A DNA stretch of 42,008 nt from Nocardia alni (GTDB taxonomy: Bacteria; Actinomycetota; Actinomycetes; Mycobacteriales; Mycobacteriaceae), in the NCBI RefSeq assembly GCF_019038435.1, contig NZ_JAGPOX010000082.1, positions 1 to 42,008 of the forward strand, in the 5' to 3' direction. This document shows, piece by piece, positions 1 through 8,575 of the stretch. The number at the start of each line of letters is the position of its first letter. Positions within the stretch are counted from its first letter, which is position 1. Under the pieces are notes generated by a model. That model searched no databases. It worked only from the letters and a program-made list of their open reading frames with translations, and was not told where the DNA came from. Made by a program: the position numbers and the translations under genes.

Positions 1-1
1 C

Positions 2-397
2 CCCCAACTGCGCACGCTTACCCAGCAGGGCGTTATCCGCCTCCTCGGCGGCCTCGTCCAGCCCCGCCCCACCCGCAGCGGACACCGCCGCCGCGACCAG
101 TCCCTCCACGATCGGCGCGGCGCACAGGCGAACCCGATGCTCGGTCTCCAGCAGATCCAGCGCGAGTTCGGCGGACAGCACCGCGCTGCCGAGATCCATC
201 AGGATCAGCACGCCGTCACCGGAGTCGGCGGCGGTGATGGCGCCGGCCACGGCGACCGCGTCGGTGCCGAAGGTGACGTCGTCTAGCCCGGCGGCGATCT
301 CGATCCGCACCGCCTGCTGGTGCAGCATCTCGCCTGCCAGGGCCACCGCAGCGGTGGCCAACGAACGGCTATGGGAGACAACGACTATGCCGATCAT
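2..397 (-). CDS. dhaM: PTS-dependent dihydroxyacetone kinase, phosphoryl donor subunit DhaM (partial)
   Basis: This gene is cut by the left edge; 132 N-terminal residues are visible, read from an ATG at 397. The product begins MIGIVVVSHS, the start of an EIIA-mannose-type domain, and His9 in the VSHS motif is the expected phosphorylated histidine. In the known system DhaM takes phosphate from HPr and passes it to the ADP held by DhaL. It is the third gene after dhaK and dhaL on the same strand, 88 bases behind the dhaL stop. Whether the missing part carries fused HPr or EI domains, as in some DhaM proteins, cannot be seen. Confidence 0.85.
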   Translation of the reverse strand, partial: MIGIVVVSHSRSLATAAVALAGEMLHQQAVRIEIAAGLDDVTFGTDAVAVAGAITAADSGDGVLILMDLGSAVLSAELALDLLETEHRVRLCAAPIVEGLVAAAVSAAGGAGLDEAAEEADNALLGKRAQLG

Positions 398-485
398 CGG
401 CGAACCACCCTGCCGGATCGCCGTGAGTACGCCGGATAACCCGACGGGAACGTCCCCGCCGTGCCGACAGCGGACCGCCAGGACA

Positions 486-1109
486 TCACCGCACGGCCTG
501 TCGAGCGGCGCGGATCAACAGGGTTACGCTGGTCGCCCCCGGATCCTGATGCCCCACACTGCGTTCCCCCAGGTAGGACGCGCGGCCTTTGCGCGCCTGC
601 ATCGGCGTGGTGGCGTCGCGCCCCTTCTCGGCGGCGGCCAGGGCGGCATCCAGAGCCTGCACCAACTCCTCTCCCGCACGGACACTTTCATCCAACGCGT
701 CGACCGCCGGGGACAGCGCGTCGAGCATGGTCTTATCCCCCGGCTCGGCCTTACCCCGCGCCACGATGCCGTCGAGCCCCGCGCGAACAACGGCCGCGAA
801 CCCCGCTGCGTCCAAACCGTTCTCGCCGCAAGCCGAGGCGGCGCGCAGGAAGAAGGTGCCGTACAGCGGGCCGCTGGCGCCGCCCACCGAGCGGATCAGC
901 GTCATTCCCACTTGTTTCAATGCCGCCGCCGGTGTCTCGGGCGGGCTCTCGGCCAAGGCCGCGACGACCGCGGCGGTTCCCCGGCGCATATTGCTGCCGT
1001 GGTCGGCGTCGCCGATGGCGGCGTCGAATTCGGTGAGTGCGTCGGCGTTTTCGTCGACGAGAGCGGCGAACTCACGCATCCATTCGATCGGATCCAGGGT
1101 CATCCTCAT
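486..1109 (-). CDS. dhaL: dihydroxyacetone kinase subunit DhaL
   Basis: DhaL is the ADP-binding subunit that phosphorylates the dihydroxyacetone held by DhaK. The 207-residue product has the Mg-ADP signature DAAIGDADHG, with Asp29, Asp34 and Asp36 matching the three metal-binding aspartates of the family. It also has the GGASGPLYGTFF loop and a GRASYLGERSVGHQDPGA stretch typical of the C-terminal lid. I chose the ATG at 1109 because it overlaps the dhaK stop as ATGA; an ATG two codons later is equally possible. A longer reading frame upstream lies inside dhaK and has no family similarity. Length is normal for DhaL (about 210 residues). Confidence 0.93.
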   Translation of the reverse strand: MRMTLDPIEWMREFAALVDENADALTEFDAAIGDADHGSNMRRGTAAVVAALAESPPETPAAALKQVGMTLIRSVGGASGPLYGTFFLRAASACGENGLDAAGFAAVVRAGLDGIVARGKAEPGDKTMLDALSPAVDALDESVRAGEELVQALDAALAAAEKGRDATTPMQARKGRASYLGERSVGHQDPGATSVTLLIRAARQAVR

Positions 1110-2107
1110 ACTCCCCAGCGCAGGCCCGGCGTGCGCACCGGCGCATCCCACAGCGTCAGCAGTTCGTCGTCGGCCTTGGTCAGGGTCACCGAGCAACCCG
1201 CCATCTCCAGCGAGGTGATGTAGGGCCCGACCAGCGAGCGCGCGACCTCGACGCCGTGCCCGCGCAGGATCCGCGCCACCTCGTTGTACATCACGTACAG
1301 CTCGAGCAGCGGGGTGCCGCCCATGCCGTTGAGTAAGCAGATCACGGCGTCGCCCCTGGTGAACGGCAGATCCGTGAGGATCGGCTCCATCAGCATTTCG
1401 GCTACCTCGCGCGCGGGGGCGAGCGGCGCCCGGCGGCGCCCGGGTTCGCCGTGAATGCCGATCCCGATCTCCATCTCGGACTCGCCCAGCTCGAAGGTGG
1501 GCTTTCCCGCGGCGGGCACGGTGCAGGAGGTCAGCGCCATGCCCATACTGCGCGAGTTCGCATTCACCACGTTCGCGATCCGTGCGACCTGCGCCAGCGG
1601 GCGTCCCTGTTCGGCTGCCGCGCCCGCGACCTTCTCCACGATCACTGTGCCGCCGACCCCGCGACGGCCCGCGGTGTAGGTGCTGTCCTGCACGGCCACA
1701 TCGTCGTTCACCACCACGGCCACCACCTCGGCGCCGGATTCGGCCGCGGCGAGTTCGGCGGCCATGTCGAAGTTCATCACATCGCCGGTGTAGTTCTTCA
1801 CGATATGCAGCACGCCCGCACCGGCGTCGACGGCGGCGGTCGCGGCGAGAATCTGATCCGGCACCGGCGAGGTGAACACCTCACCGGCACAGGCGGCGTC
1901 GAGCATCCCGAACCCGACGAACCCGCCGTGCAGCGGCTCGTGCCCGGATCCACCGCCGGAGACCAGTCCCACCTTGCCCGGCACGGGCGCGTCGGCCCGC
2001 AGGACCAGCCTGTTCTTCTCGTCGACCCGCAGTTCCGGATGTGCCGCGGCGATTCCGGCCAGGGCCTCGCCGACAATATCCGCCGGGTCGTTGATGAGCT
2101 TCTTCAT
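1106..2107 (-). CDS. dhaK: dihydroxyacetone kinase subunit DhaK
   Basis: DhaK binds dihydroxyacetone covalently and presents it for phosphorylation to dihydroxyacetone phosphate. The 333-residue product shows the substrate loop GGGSGHEP (His56), the KNYTGDVMNFDMA segment with Asp109, and GIGIHGEPG with His219, the expected hemiaminal-forming histidine. The start ATG has a GGGAG ribosome site a few bases upstream. It is the first gene of the dhaKLM operon and is divergent from an IclR regulator, across a 105-base gap with an inverted repeat. DhaM next door indicates the phosphate comes from PEP through the PTS rather than from ATP. Confidence 0.95.
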   Translation of the reverse strand: MKKLINDPADIVGEALAGIAAAHPELRVDEKNRLVLRADAPVPGKVGLVSGGGSGHEPLHGGFVGFGMLDAACAGEVFTSPVPDQILAATAAVDAGAGVLHIVKNYTGDVMNFDMAAELAAAESGAEVVAVVVNDDVAVQDSTYTAGRRGVGGTVIVEKVAGAAAEQGRPLAQVARIANVVNANSRSMGMALTSCTVPAAGKPTFELGESEMEIGIGIHGEPGRRRAPLAPAREVAEMLMEPILTDLPFTRGDAVICLLNGMGGTPLLELYVMYNEVARILRGHGVEVARSLVGPYITSLEMAGCSVTLTKADDELLTLWDAPVRTPGLRWGV

Positions 2108-2137
2108 GGAAGTCTCCCATGGTATTTACGAACGCTA

Positions 2138-2154
2138 TTCGATAATGTCGAATT
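2138..2154. promoter_or_regulatory. inverted repeat, candidate IclR operator for the dha operon
   Basis: Arms ATTCGA and TCGAAT form a perfect 6-base inverted repeat around TAATG, in the divergent gap between dhaK and the IclR gene. A second overlapping repeat, CGAA and TTCG around five bases, starts at 2130. Size and place fit a dimeric IclR-type operator controlling both genes; binding is inferred. Confidence 0.5.
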
Positions 2155-2212
2155 ACTCGTAGGCTACGTCGATGTTGCGTAGCTCACAAGACCCGGAAGG
2201 CAGAGCGATCCG

Positions 2213-2917
2213 ATGGCACGTGGCGATCCGGCGGATACGGGCGTCCGCATGATCCAATCGGTCGATCGTGCGGTACGAATCCTGTTCGCGCTACAGGGTT
2301 CTCGTCGGATGACGCTGTCCGAACTGGCGGCCGAGCTCGGTCTGGCCGCCACCACCGTGCACGGCATCGTGCGCACCCTGGCCGCGCACGGCGTGGTGGT
2401 GCAGGAGCACGGCGGCGGGCGCTATCAGCTCGGCCCGGCGGTCCTGCGGCTGGGCAACGTCTACCTCGACACCCTCGACCTGCGTGCACGCTCACTCACC
2501 TGGGCCCACGAACTGGCTCGCGGCACGGGCCTGGCCGTGCGCGTCGGCGTCCTGTTCGGCGACGACATCGTCATCATCCACCACGAGCCCCGCCCCGACG
2601 GCAGCCGCCAGATGCCCGAGGTCGGCATCGAAATCCCCGCGCACGCCAGCGCGTTGGGCAAGGCCATCCTGGCCTTCGAGCCCCACACCGAACCCGGCCC
2701 CCTGCGCAGCATGACCGGCGAGACGATCACCTCGACCACGGCCCTGGCCGACCACCTGAAACCGGTCACCGCCTCGGGCATAGCCTACGAGTGCGACGAG
2801 GCAGTCCTGGGCGAATCCTGCATCGCCGGAACAGTTTTCGACCGCACCGGCGCCGCGGTAGGCGCGGTAGGCGCGGTCATCCCCACCACCGACTGGCCCG
2901 CACCCCCACAGCGATAA
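2213..2917 (+). CDS. IclR-family transcriptional regulator
   Basis: A 234-residue IclR-type regulator. Residues 14-75 form the winged helix-turn-helix (IQSVDRAVRIL, then MTLSELAAELGLAATTVHGIVRTL); the rest is the IclR effector domain with the usual GKAILAF and GIAYECDEAVLGESCIA segments. The gene is divergent from dhaKLM, so it most likely controls dihydroxyacetone or glycerol use, as GylR-type regulators do. A GGAAGG site lies about 9 bases before the ATG; Met13 is an alternative start. The protein ends soon after GAVGAVIPTTDW, roughly 20 residues earlier than usual, so the last effector-domain helix may be missing. A 9-base tandem duplication makes the GAVGAV run near the end. Confidence 0.88.
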   Translation: MARGDPADTGVRMIQSVDRAVRILFALQGSRRMTLSELAAELGLAATTVHGIVRTLAAHGVVVQEHGGGRYQLGPAVLRLGNVYLDTLDLRARSLTWAHELARGTGLAVRVGVLFGDDIVIIHHEPRPDGSRQMPEVGIEIPAHASALGKAILAFEPHTEPGPLRSMTGETITSTTALADHLKPVTASGIAYECDEAVLGESCIAGTVFDRTGAAVGAVGAVIPTTDWPAPPQR

Positions 2918-3101
2918 CCTCGCAGAACATCATCGTGCGTCATCCACTGGGACAGTTATCTGCTCATCAATCGCGGGTTTCCTACAGTCCCGCGCGCCAA
3001 GGTGTTCCGATCGGCAGGGCGCAGAGCGTATCTTCTCACGCCTCAGCCACCGCAACCTGCGCTCTTCGAGCGATCAGTCCTGACTTCGGTGCTGGGCACG
3101 A

Positions 3102-3240
3102 CTTCAATATCCACGAGCTTGCGCATATGGACGCGCACGAGCTGAGCATTTGGACGCTTAGGTGCTGCCCATATAGACGGCTATCCAGCCGCACACATGG
3201 ACGCAGAACTGGTGGTCGTCTGGACGGCAGACGGCGGTCG
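3102..3240. repeat. degenerate tandem array with a 23-base period, in a 416-base gene-free gap
   Basis: The gap 2918-3333 holds no gene I can support. The core TGGACGC, or a one- or two-base variant of it, begins at 3128, 3151, 3174, 3198 and 3221, giving spacings of 23, 23, 24 and 23. Each core is preceded by an AT-rich triplet, and units 1 and 2 share a GAGCTGAGC or GTGCTGCCC tail. A weaker unit at 3102-3124 keeps the CACGAGCT tail but not the core. The period is not a multiple of three and the spacers differ, so this is neither a coding repeat nor a CRISPR array. Function unknown. Confidence 0.6.
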
Positions 3241-3269
3241 CTGATCCGACAGCACACCATGCGGATGCA

Positions 3270-3303
3270 CACCTGCCCACTCGGCGGAGCGGGCGGGCAG
3301 GTG
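3270..3303. terminator. hairpin between convergent IclR and acyl-CoA ligase genes
   Basis: CACCTGCCC at 3270-3278 pairs perfectly with GGGCAGGTG at 3295-3303, and a smaller CTC/GAG stem can form in the loop. There is no T run, as is common in actinomycetes. It lies 31 bases beyond the ligase stop, between two converging genes. Confidence 0.6.
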
Positions 3304-3333
3304 GCTATGAAACTCTTTGTCGCGCAGTGACGC

Positions 3334-5124
3334 TCAGCCGTAGATGGCCTCGACGTCGGAGGCGTAGTTCTTCATCACGACCGCGCGCTTGAGGGACATC
3401 TTCGGGGTGAGTTCGCCGCTCTCCTCGGTCCAGTCGACCGGGAGGATGCGGATCTTCTTGATCGCCTCGGCGTGCGAGACCAGCTTGTTGGTCTCGGCGA
3501 CGGCGGCGTCGATCTCCGCGACCAGGTCCGGGTTCTCGATCAGCTTCTCGATCGGAGTGTCGGCGGGCAGGTTGTGGCGGTCCTTCCAGCCCGGCAGCGC
3601 CTCGACGTCCAGGGTGATCAGGGCGGCGATGAACGGCTTGCCGTCGCCGACGACCATGACCTGGCTGATCAGCGGGTTGCCGCGCAGCGAATCCTCCAGC
3701 ACGGCCGGGGAGACGTTCTTACCGCCGGCGGTGACCAGGATTTCCTTCTTGCGGCCGGTGATGGTGACGAAGCCGTCGCCGTCGATGGCGCCCAGGTCGC
3801 CGGTCTTGAACCAGCCGTCGGTGAACGCGTCCTCGGTGGCCGCGGCGTTACCCCAATAACCGCTGAACACCACCGGGCCGCGGACCAGCAGCTCGCCGTC
3901 CTCGGCGATCTTCGCGCCGTGGCCGGGCAGCGGGCGGCCGACCGAGCCGATGCGGGTGTACTCGCGGGTGTTCACCGTGATGGCGGCGGTGGTCTCGGTC
4001 AGGCCGTAGCCCTCGCGGACGTTGACGCCGACGCCGCGGAAGAAATGACCCAGCCGCGCACCCAGCGGGCCACCGCCGGACACCGCGGACGTGCACTGTC
4101 CGCCCATCGCCGTGCGCAGCTTGGCGTAGACGAGCCTGTCGAAGACCGCGTGCTGAACCTTGAGTGCCAGCCCCGGTCCGCCGTTGTCCAGCGCCTGGCT
4201 GTACGCGATGGCGGTCGTCGCGGCGGCGTCGAAGATCTTCCCCTTGACACCGTCCTGCGCCTGCTGCTTCGCACCGTTGAACACCTTCTCGAACACCCGG
4301 GGCACCGAGACGATGAAGTCCGGCTTGTACACCCCGAACTGCTCGACCAGCGTCGACCAGTCGGCGGTGTGCGCGACGGTGACCCCGGCGTCGAAGGCGG
4401 CCAGCGCCACCGCGCGGGCGAACACGTGTGCCAGCGGCAGGAACAGCAGCGACCGCTTGCCCGGGCGCAGGTCCTGCGGCATGACCGCCCGGTCGGCCAC
4501 CGATTCGGCGTACAGGTTGGCGTGCGAGAGCATGACGCCCTTGGGCCGCCCGGTGGTGCCGGAGGTGTAGATCAGGCTGGCCGGGGAGCTGGCCTTCAGC
4601 TGGGCGCGGCGCTCGTGCACCACGGCGTCGTCCAACTCCGCGCCGCGGGCGGTGAGCTCGTCGATCGCGCCCTTGCCGAACAGCAGGGTTTCCTTCAGCT
4701 CCGGCAGCGCCGACTCGATCTCGCCGATCATCGCGCGCTGCTTGTCGGTCTCGACCACCAGCAGCTTGGTGGAGGAATCCTGGAGGATCCACTTGGCCTG
4801 CTCGGCCGAGGAGCTGTCGAAGATCGCCACGGTGCAGCCGCCGGCGGCCCAGATGGCGAAGTCGAGCACCACCCAGTCGTACTGGGTGGATGCCATGATC
4901 CCGACGCGGTCGCCCAGTTCGACGCCCGAGGCGATCAGACCCTTGGCCACGCCCGTGACAGCCTGCGCGAACTGCTTCGCGGTCACGTCGGTCCAGCCGC
5001 CCTTGCCGTCCGGCCGGTTGAAAACCACCAGGTTGGGCGTGCGCTCGGCATGCCGAAAGGCGCCGTCCGAGACGTTGACGTCCTCGGGGATCGTATAGGT
5101 AGCCGGGACTTCGAACTCTCGCAT
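3334..5124 (-). CDS. long-chain fatty-acid-CoA ligase, FadD15-like
   Basis: A 596-residue ANL-superfamily adenylate-forming enzyme that would activate long-chain fatty acids to acyl-CoA. The phosphate-binding motif TSGTTGRPKG is at 187-196, followed by LPLAHVFARA, the SVPRVFEKVFNGA segment and the GYGLTETTAA adenylate motif. The C-terminal GWFKTGDLGAIDGDGFVTITGRKKE hinge is also present. The opening MREFEVPATYTIPEDVN and many internal blocks closely resemble mycobacterial FadD15. The ATG at 5124 has a GGAAGGG site. It follows the monooxygenase-SDR-esterase set on the same strand after a 104-base gap, so it may be read with that set or have its own promoter. Acyl substrates may come from the upstream oxidation genes, but this is inference. 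Confidence 0.92.
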   Translation of the reverse strand: MREFEVPATYTIPEDVNVSDGAFRHAERTPNLVVFNRPDGKGGWTDVTAKQFAQAVTGVAKGLIASGVELGDRVGIMASTQYDWVVLDFAIWAAGGCTVAIFDSSSAEQAKWILQDSSTKLLVVETDKQRAMIGEIESALPELKETLLFGKGAIDELTARGAELDDAVVHERRAQLKASSPASLIYTSGTTGRPKGVMLSHANLYAESVADRAVMPQDLRPGKRSLLFLPLAHVFARAVALAAFDAGVTVAHTADWSTLVEQFGVYKPDFIVSVPRVFEKVFNGAKQQAQDGVKGKIFDAAATTAIAYSQALDNGGPGLALKVQHAVFDRLVYAKLRTAMGGQCTSAVSGGGPLGARLGHFFRGVGVNVREGYGLTETTAAITVNTREYTRIGSVGRPLPGHGAKIAEDGELLVRGPVVFSGYWGNAAATEDAFTDGWFKTGDLGAIDGDGFVTITGRKKEILVTAGGKNVSPAVLEDSLRGNPLISQVMVVGDGKPFIAALITLDVEALPGWKDRHNLPADTPIEKLIENPDLVAEIDAAVAETNKLVSHAEAIKKIRILPVDWTEESGELTPKMSLKRAVVMKNYASDVEAIYG

Positions 5125-5228
5125 CGCTGCCCTTCCGCGTGGTTAACTCACCAGTAATTTACGCCAGCCGCACCGCAGACCCGCACCCGACGCCCGAGCG
5201 CGTCTCCCCGTCGCGGAATGGTCGCAAC

Positions 5229-6143
5229 CTATCTTATTGAGCCCGTTTGCGCCGTTCGCAGCGCTTCGCCGAGGAAATCACCGAGCGCGCGCAGCTCGGC
5301 CGCCGCGGGCGTGACCATCTCGGCCTGCAGCTGCGCGACATGCCAGAGCCCGCGGGTCACCGAGAACTGCGTCGGCACGTCGGCCTCCCGCAGCGCCGCC
5401 ACCAGTCGCCCGCACTGGGCGCGCAGCATCTCACCGTCGTCGACCTGCACATAGGTCGGCGGAAGTCCGCTCATCTCACCCAGCAGCGGGGCATAGCCGG
5501 AATCGAGGGGATCGGCGTCCCCCAGGTAGGCGGCCGCGCTGGCTTGCGACCATGCCCGATTGATCACGAGGTCTCGCTCGCGGGGCGGTACTTCGTTCGG
5601 ATTGCTCCAGGGTGCGATCAACCCCAGTGCGGCGGGCCGGATCCCGTGCCGGTCGCGCAATCGCTGGGCCAGTGCGAGCGACAGGCCGCCACCGGCCGAA
5701 TCACCGGCTACCGCAAGCCCTTCCGGAGTCAACCCGGTGGACAGCAGCTCCAGGTAGGCCGCCTCGGCGTCGTCCAGGGCGGCGGGATACGGATGTTCGG
5801 GCGCCAGCCGGTAGTCCGGTACGTACACCGGGGCGTCGAGCGCCTCGGCCAGGTGCGCGGCCAGGGGCCGGTGCGTCCGTGGCGAGCAGACCGTGTACCC
5901 GCCGCCGTGCAGATACAGCAGCGCGAAGGGCGATCCGGCCCGGCCGACGGTGACCCGTTCGGTAGCGCGACCGCCCAGAGGCAGCCGGTCCACCCGGGTG
6001 CCCTTCGGTGACATCTGGAGTACGGCCTCGGCATCCAGCGCCGCGCGTTGTACGCGCCACGGTAGCCGGACATTCATGGAATATCGGAACACCGGATGCA
6101 GGATCGCCCGAGCCAAGGGCAGTGGCAGCGAAATACCGGACAT
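5229..6143 (-). CDS. alpha/beta hydrolase of the hormone-sensitive lipase family
   Basis: A 304-residue carboxylesterase or lipase. The oxyanion-hole motif HGGG is at 79-82, the nucleophile elbow GDSAGG has Ser149, and Asp235 (in VDDGEML) and His268 (in GLWHVAQ) fit the acid and base of the triad. YRLAPEHPYPAALDD is the classic HSL-family block. No signal peptide is evident, so it is probably cytoplasmic. It lies 16 bases behind the SDR gene and is the third gene of the monooxygenase set. An ester made by a Baeyer-Villiger monooxygenase could be its substrate. The mycobacterial mymA operon pairs the esterase LipR with a monooxygenase and an SDR in a similar way. Confidence 0.9.
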   Translation of the reverse strand: MSGISLPLPLARAILHPVFRYSMNVRLPWRVQRAALDAEAVLQMSPKGTRVDRLPLGGRATERVTVGRAGSPFALLYLHGGGYTVCSPRTHRPLAAHLAEALDAPVYVPDYRLAPEHPYPAALDDAEAAYLELLSTGLTPEGLAVAGDSAGGGLSLALAQRLRDRHGIRPAALGLIAPWSNPNEVPPRERDLVINRAWSQASAAAYLGDADPLDSGYAPLLGEMSGLPPTYVQVDDGEMLRAQCGRLVAALREADVPTQFSVTRGLWHVAQLQAEMVTPAAAELRALGDFLGEALRTAQTGSIR

Positions 6144-6159
6144 GGCAGTCCTTTTCAGT

Positions 6160-6993
6160 TCACGGAAGGAATCGTCGGTTCACCAGGTTCGCGATGCGCT
6201 GATAGTACGAGCCGGTGGTGCGCACGAACAGATCCAATGCCTTGGCCTCCCAGCCGATCAGCACGCGGCCGTGCCCCTTCGCCACGGCCTCGGTGATGGT
6301 CTGCGCGGCCATCTCGGGGGTGTGCAGCGCCAGCGTCTTGTCGAAGAACGACGCGAGCTGCTTGGCGTCGATGCCCTCGGCGTAGGTGGCGTTGCGTGCC
6401 ACGGCGGTCTTGATGCCGCCGGGATGCACGCAGGTGACCTGCACCGGATGCTTGCGGGCCAGCATCTCCTGGCGCAGCGACTCGGTGAAGCCGCGCACCG
6501 CGAATTTCGCCGCGTTGTAGGCACTCTGGCCGGGAATCGCGATGATGCCGAACAGGCTGGACACGTTGATCACGTGGCCCGCACCGGATTCGATCAGATG
6601 GGGAAGAAATGCCTTGGTGCCGTTGACGACTCCCCAGAAGTCGACATCCATGATGCGCTCGATGTCCTTGAACTGGGAGTCGATCACCTCGCCGTGGAAG
6701 GCGATGCCGGCGTTGTTGTAGATCTGATGCACGACGCCGTAGTGCTTGTGCACGGCGTCGGCGTAGAGCAGGACGGCCTCCCGCTCGGCGACATTGAGCC
6801 GGTCGGACTTGACCTGCGCGCCCAGTGCCTCACTGCGGCGCACGGTTTCGGCCAGGCCCTCGGCATCGATGTCGGACAGCGCGAGTTTCGCGCCACGGCC
6901 GGCCAGGTTCTCGGCCAGCGCGCGGCCGATACCGGATCCGGCGCCCGTGATCACGCAGACCTTGCCGCGGAAATAGGCGTCACTGTTGCTCAT
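6160..6993 (-). CDS. short-chain dehydrogenase/reductase
   Basis: A 277-residue classical SDR. The cofactor-binding motif TGAGSGIG is at 16-23, NNAG at 93-96, and the catalytic Ser145/146, Tyr159 and Lys163 (INVSS and YNAAK) are all present. Asp41 at the end of the second strand points to NAD rather than NADP. It probably oxidises an alcohol or reduces a ketone before or after the monooxygenase step. Its ATG overlaps the monooxygenase stop as TAATG, so translation is likely coupled. The long C-terminal part, with the RIANLVNRRFLP ending, resembles the SDRs found beside BVMO genes in mycobacteria. Confidence 0.92.
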   Translation of the reverse strand: MSNSDAYFRGKVCVITGAGSGIGRALAENLAGRGAKLALSDIDAEGLAETVRRSEALGAQVKSDRLNVAEREAVLLYADAVHKHYGVVHQIYNNAGIAFHGEVIDSQFKDIERIMDVDFWGVVNGTKAFLPHLIESGAGHVINVSSLFGIIAIPGQSAYNAAKFAVRGFTESLRQEMLARKHPVQVTCVHPGGIKTAVARNATYAEGIDAKQLASFFDKTLALHTPEMAAQTITEAVAKGHGRVLIGWEAKALDLFVRTTGSYYQRIANLVNRRFLP

Positions 6994-8534
6994 TACCCTG
7001 CCACCACCTTCGATTCGGCCCCCGCCTCGATGTCCCGGCTACGCGTCGTCGTCTCGTAGGCCGGCACGTCGAATTTTTCCAACAGCTTACGGAAGCGGAA
7101 GGTGAAATCCGGCCAAAGCGTGGTGTTATTGCCGTACTTGTCCAGATACCAGCTGGCGCAGCCACCGGTGTTCCAGACGCTGCGGACCAACTTGCCCTGC
7201 AGCGTCCGATTGAAGCTGTCCTGCACGTCCTTTCGCACCTCGACCGTGCGCAGACCGCGGCGATCGATGGTGGCGACGGCATCGGCGATGTAGGCGATCT
7301 GCGATTCGATCATGTACACGATCGAGGTGTGGCCCAGTCCGACGTTCGGGCCGAGCAGGAAGAACAGGTTGGGGTATCCGGCGATCGCCGACCCCTTGTA
7401 GCCCTGCTGGCCCTCGGCCTCGAACACCTCGGCGAGCGTGCGGCCGTCGCGGCCGGTGATGGTCTCGTACGCCGGCGAGTCGGTGACGTGGAATCCGGTG
7501 GCGACCACGATGGCGTCGACCTCGCGCTCGGCGCCGTCGGTGGTCACGATCGAACCGGCGCGGATCTCGGCGATGCCGTCGGTGACAACGTCCACGTTGT
7601 CGCGCCCCAGCGCCGGGTAGTAGTCGTTGGAGACCAGCATGCGCTTGCAGCCGATGCGGAAGTTCGGCGTCACCTTCTCCCGCAACCGCGAATCGCGCAC
7701 CTGGGAACGGAGTTTGGCCCGGGCGATCGTTTCCAGCACCAGCATGGCGGGCGGGAATTTGGCCAGGCCGATGACCTGGGCCTCGCGCGCGGCGTAGATG
7801 CCCGCGCGATACAGCCGCTGCACGCCCGGAACGTGTTCGAAGACGAACCGTTCCGCCGAGGTGTACGGCCGGTCGTTACGCGGCAGCAGCCAAGGCGCGG
7901 TGCGCTGGTAAAGGTCCAGACGCGCGACCTTCGGTGCGATGGACGGCACGATCTGGATCGCCGAGGCGCCGGTACCGATCACCGCGACGCGCTTGCCGGT
8001 CAGATCCGCCTCGTGATCCCAGCGCGCGGAGTGGAAAACCTTCCCCTGGAAGGTGTTGATGCCCTTGATATCCGGAAGATTCGGCTCGCACAGCGCGCCG
8101 ACCGCGGAGATCAGGATATCGGCGGTGAAGGTACCCTTGCTGGTGTGTACCTGCCAGTGGGCGGTGTCGGAATCCCAGCGGGCCTCTGTCATCTCGCAGT
8201 CGAAGATGTGCTTGTCCCGCACGCCGTATCGGTCGGCGACACCCTGGATGTAGCGCTGGATCTCCGGCTGTTTGGAGAACGAGCGGGACCAGTCCGGGTT
8301 CAGCGCGAAGGAGTACGAGTACAGCTGCGAGGGCACATCGCAGGCCGCGCCGGGGTAGGTGTTGTCGCGCCAGGTGCCCCCGACGTCGTTGCCCCGCTCG
8401 AGGACCAGATAGTCCCGCACCCCCTGTTGCGCGAGCCGGATGGCCATACCCAGGCCCGAGAACCCGCTGCCGACGATGAGGACGTGCACATGTCGGGATT
8501 CCCGATCACTTCCGAGGGCCATAGACACCATCAC
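6993..8534 (-). CDS. flavin-containing Baeyer-Villiger monooxygenase
   Basis: A 513-residue class B flavoprotein monooxygenase. The FAD Rossmann motif GSGFSG is at 22-27, the NADPH-binding motif GTGASA at 187-192, and the Baeyer-Villiger fingerprint FxGxxxHxxxW at 162-172 (FQGKVFHSARW). The TWRDNTYPGAACDVPS block is typical of the actinobacterial and 4-hydroxyacetophenone monooxygenase branch. It would insert oxygen next to a ketone to give an ester or lactone. It is the first gene of the set and is divergent from a TetR regulator across 90 bases. Met5 is an alternative start. The true ketone cannot be told from sequence. Confidence 0.92.
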   Translation of the reverse strand: MMVSMALGSDRESRHVHVLIVGSGFSGLGMAIRLAQQGVRDYLVLERGNDVGGTWRDNTYPGAACDVPSQLYSYSFALNPDWSRSFSKQPEIQRYIQGVADRYGVRDKHIFDCEMTEARWDSDTAHWQVHTSKGTFTADILISAVGALCEPNLPDIKGINTFQGKVFHSARWDHEADLTGKRVAVIGTGASAIQIVPSIAPKVARLDLYQRTAPWLLPRNDRPYTSAERFVFEHVPGVQRLYRAGIYAAREAQVIGLAKFPPAMLVLETIARAKLRSQVRDSRLREKVTPNFRIGCKRMLVSNDYYPALGRDNVDVVTDGIAEIRAGSIVTTDGAEREVDAIVVATGFHVTDSPAYETITGRDGRTLAEVFEAEGQQGYKGSAIAGYPNLFFLLGPNVGLGHTSIVYMIESQIAYIADAVATIDRRGLRTVEVRKDVQDSFNRTLQGKLVRSVWNTGGCASWYLDKYGNNTTLWPDFTFRFRKLLEKFDVPAYETTTRSRDIEAGAESKVVAG

Positions 8535-8575
8535 TGTCTGTAACCTTGCGACTCATGTACTCGAGCGTAAGACGT

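Noticed and set aside
3102..3240. CRISPR array
   Set aside because: The unit is too short and degenerate, spacers are about 16 bases, and no cas gene is present.
2791..3330. 179-codon frame overlapping the IclR end and the repeat array
   Set aside because: Arg-rich start inside the IclR gene, no ribosome site, and the 23-base period would break any reading phase.
3472..5157. 561-codon frame on the + strand
   Set aside because: It is the antisense shadow of the acyl-CoA ligase; the - strand product has full ANL motifs and a ribosome site.
5893..7059. 388-codon frame on the + strand across two - strand genes
   Set aside because: It spans the hydrolase and SDR genes in antisense, shows no domain, and comes from high GC at third positions.
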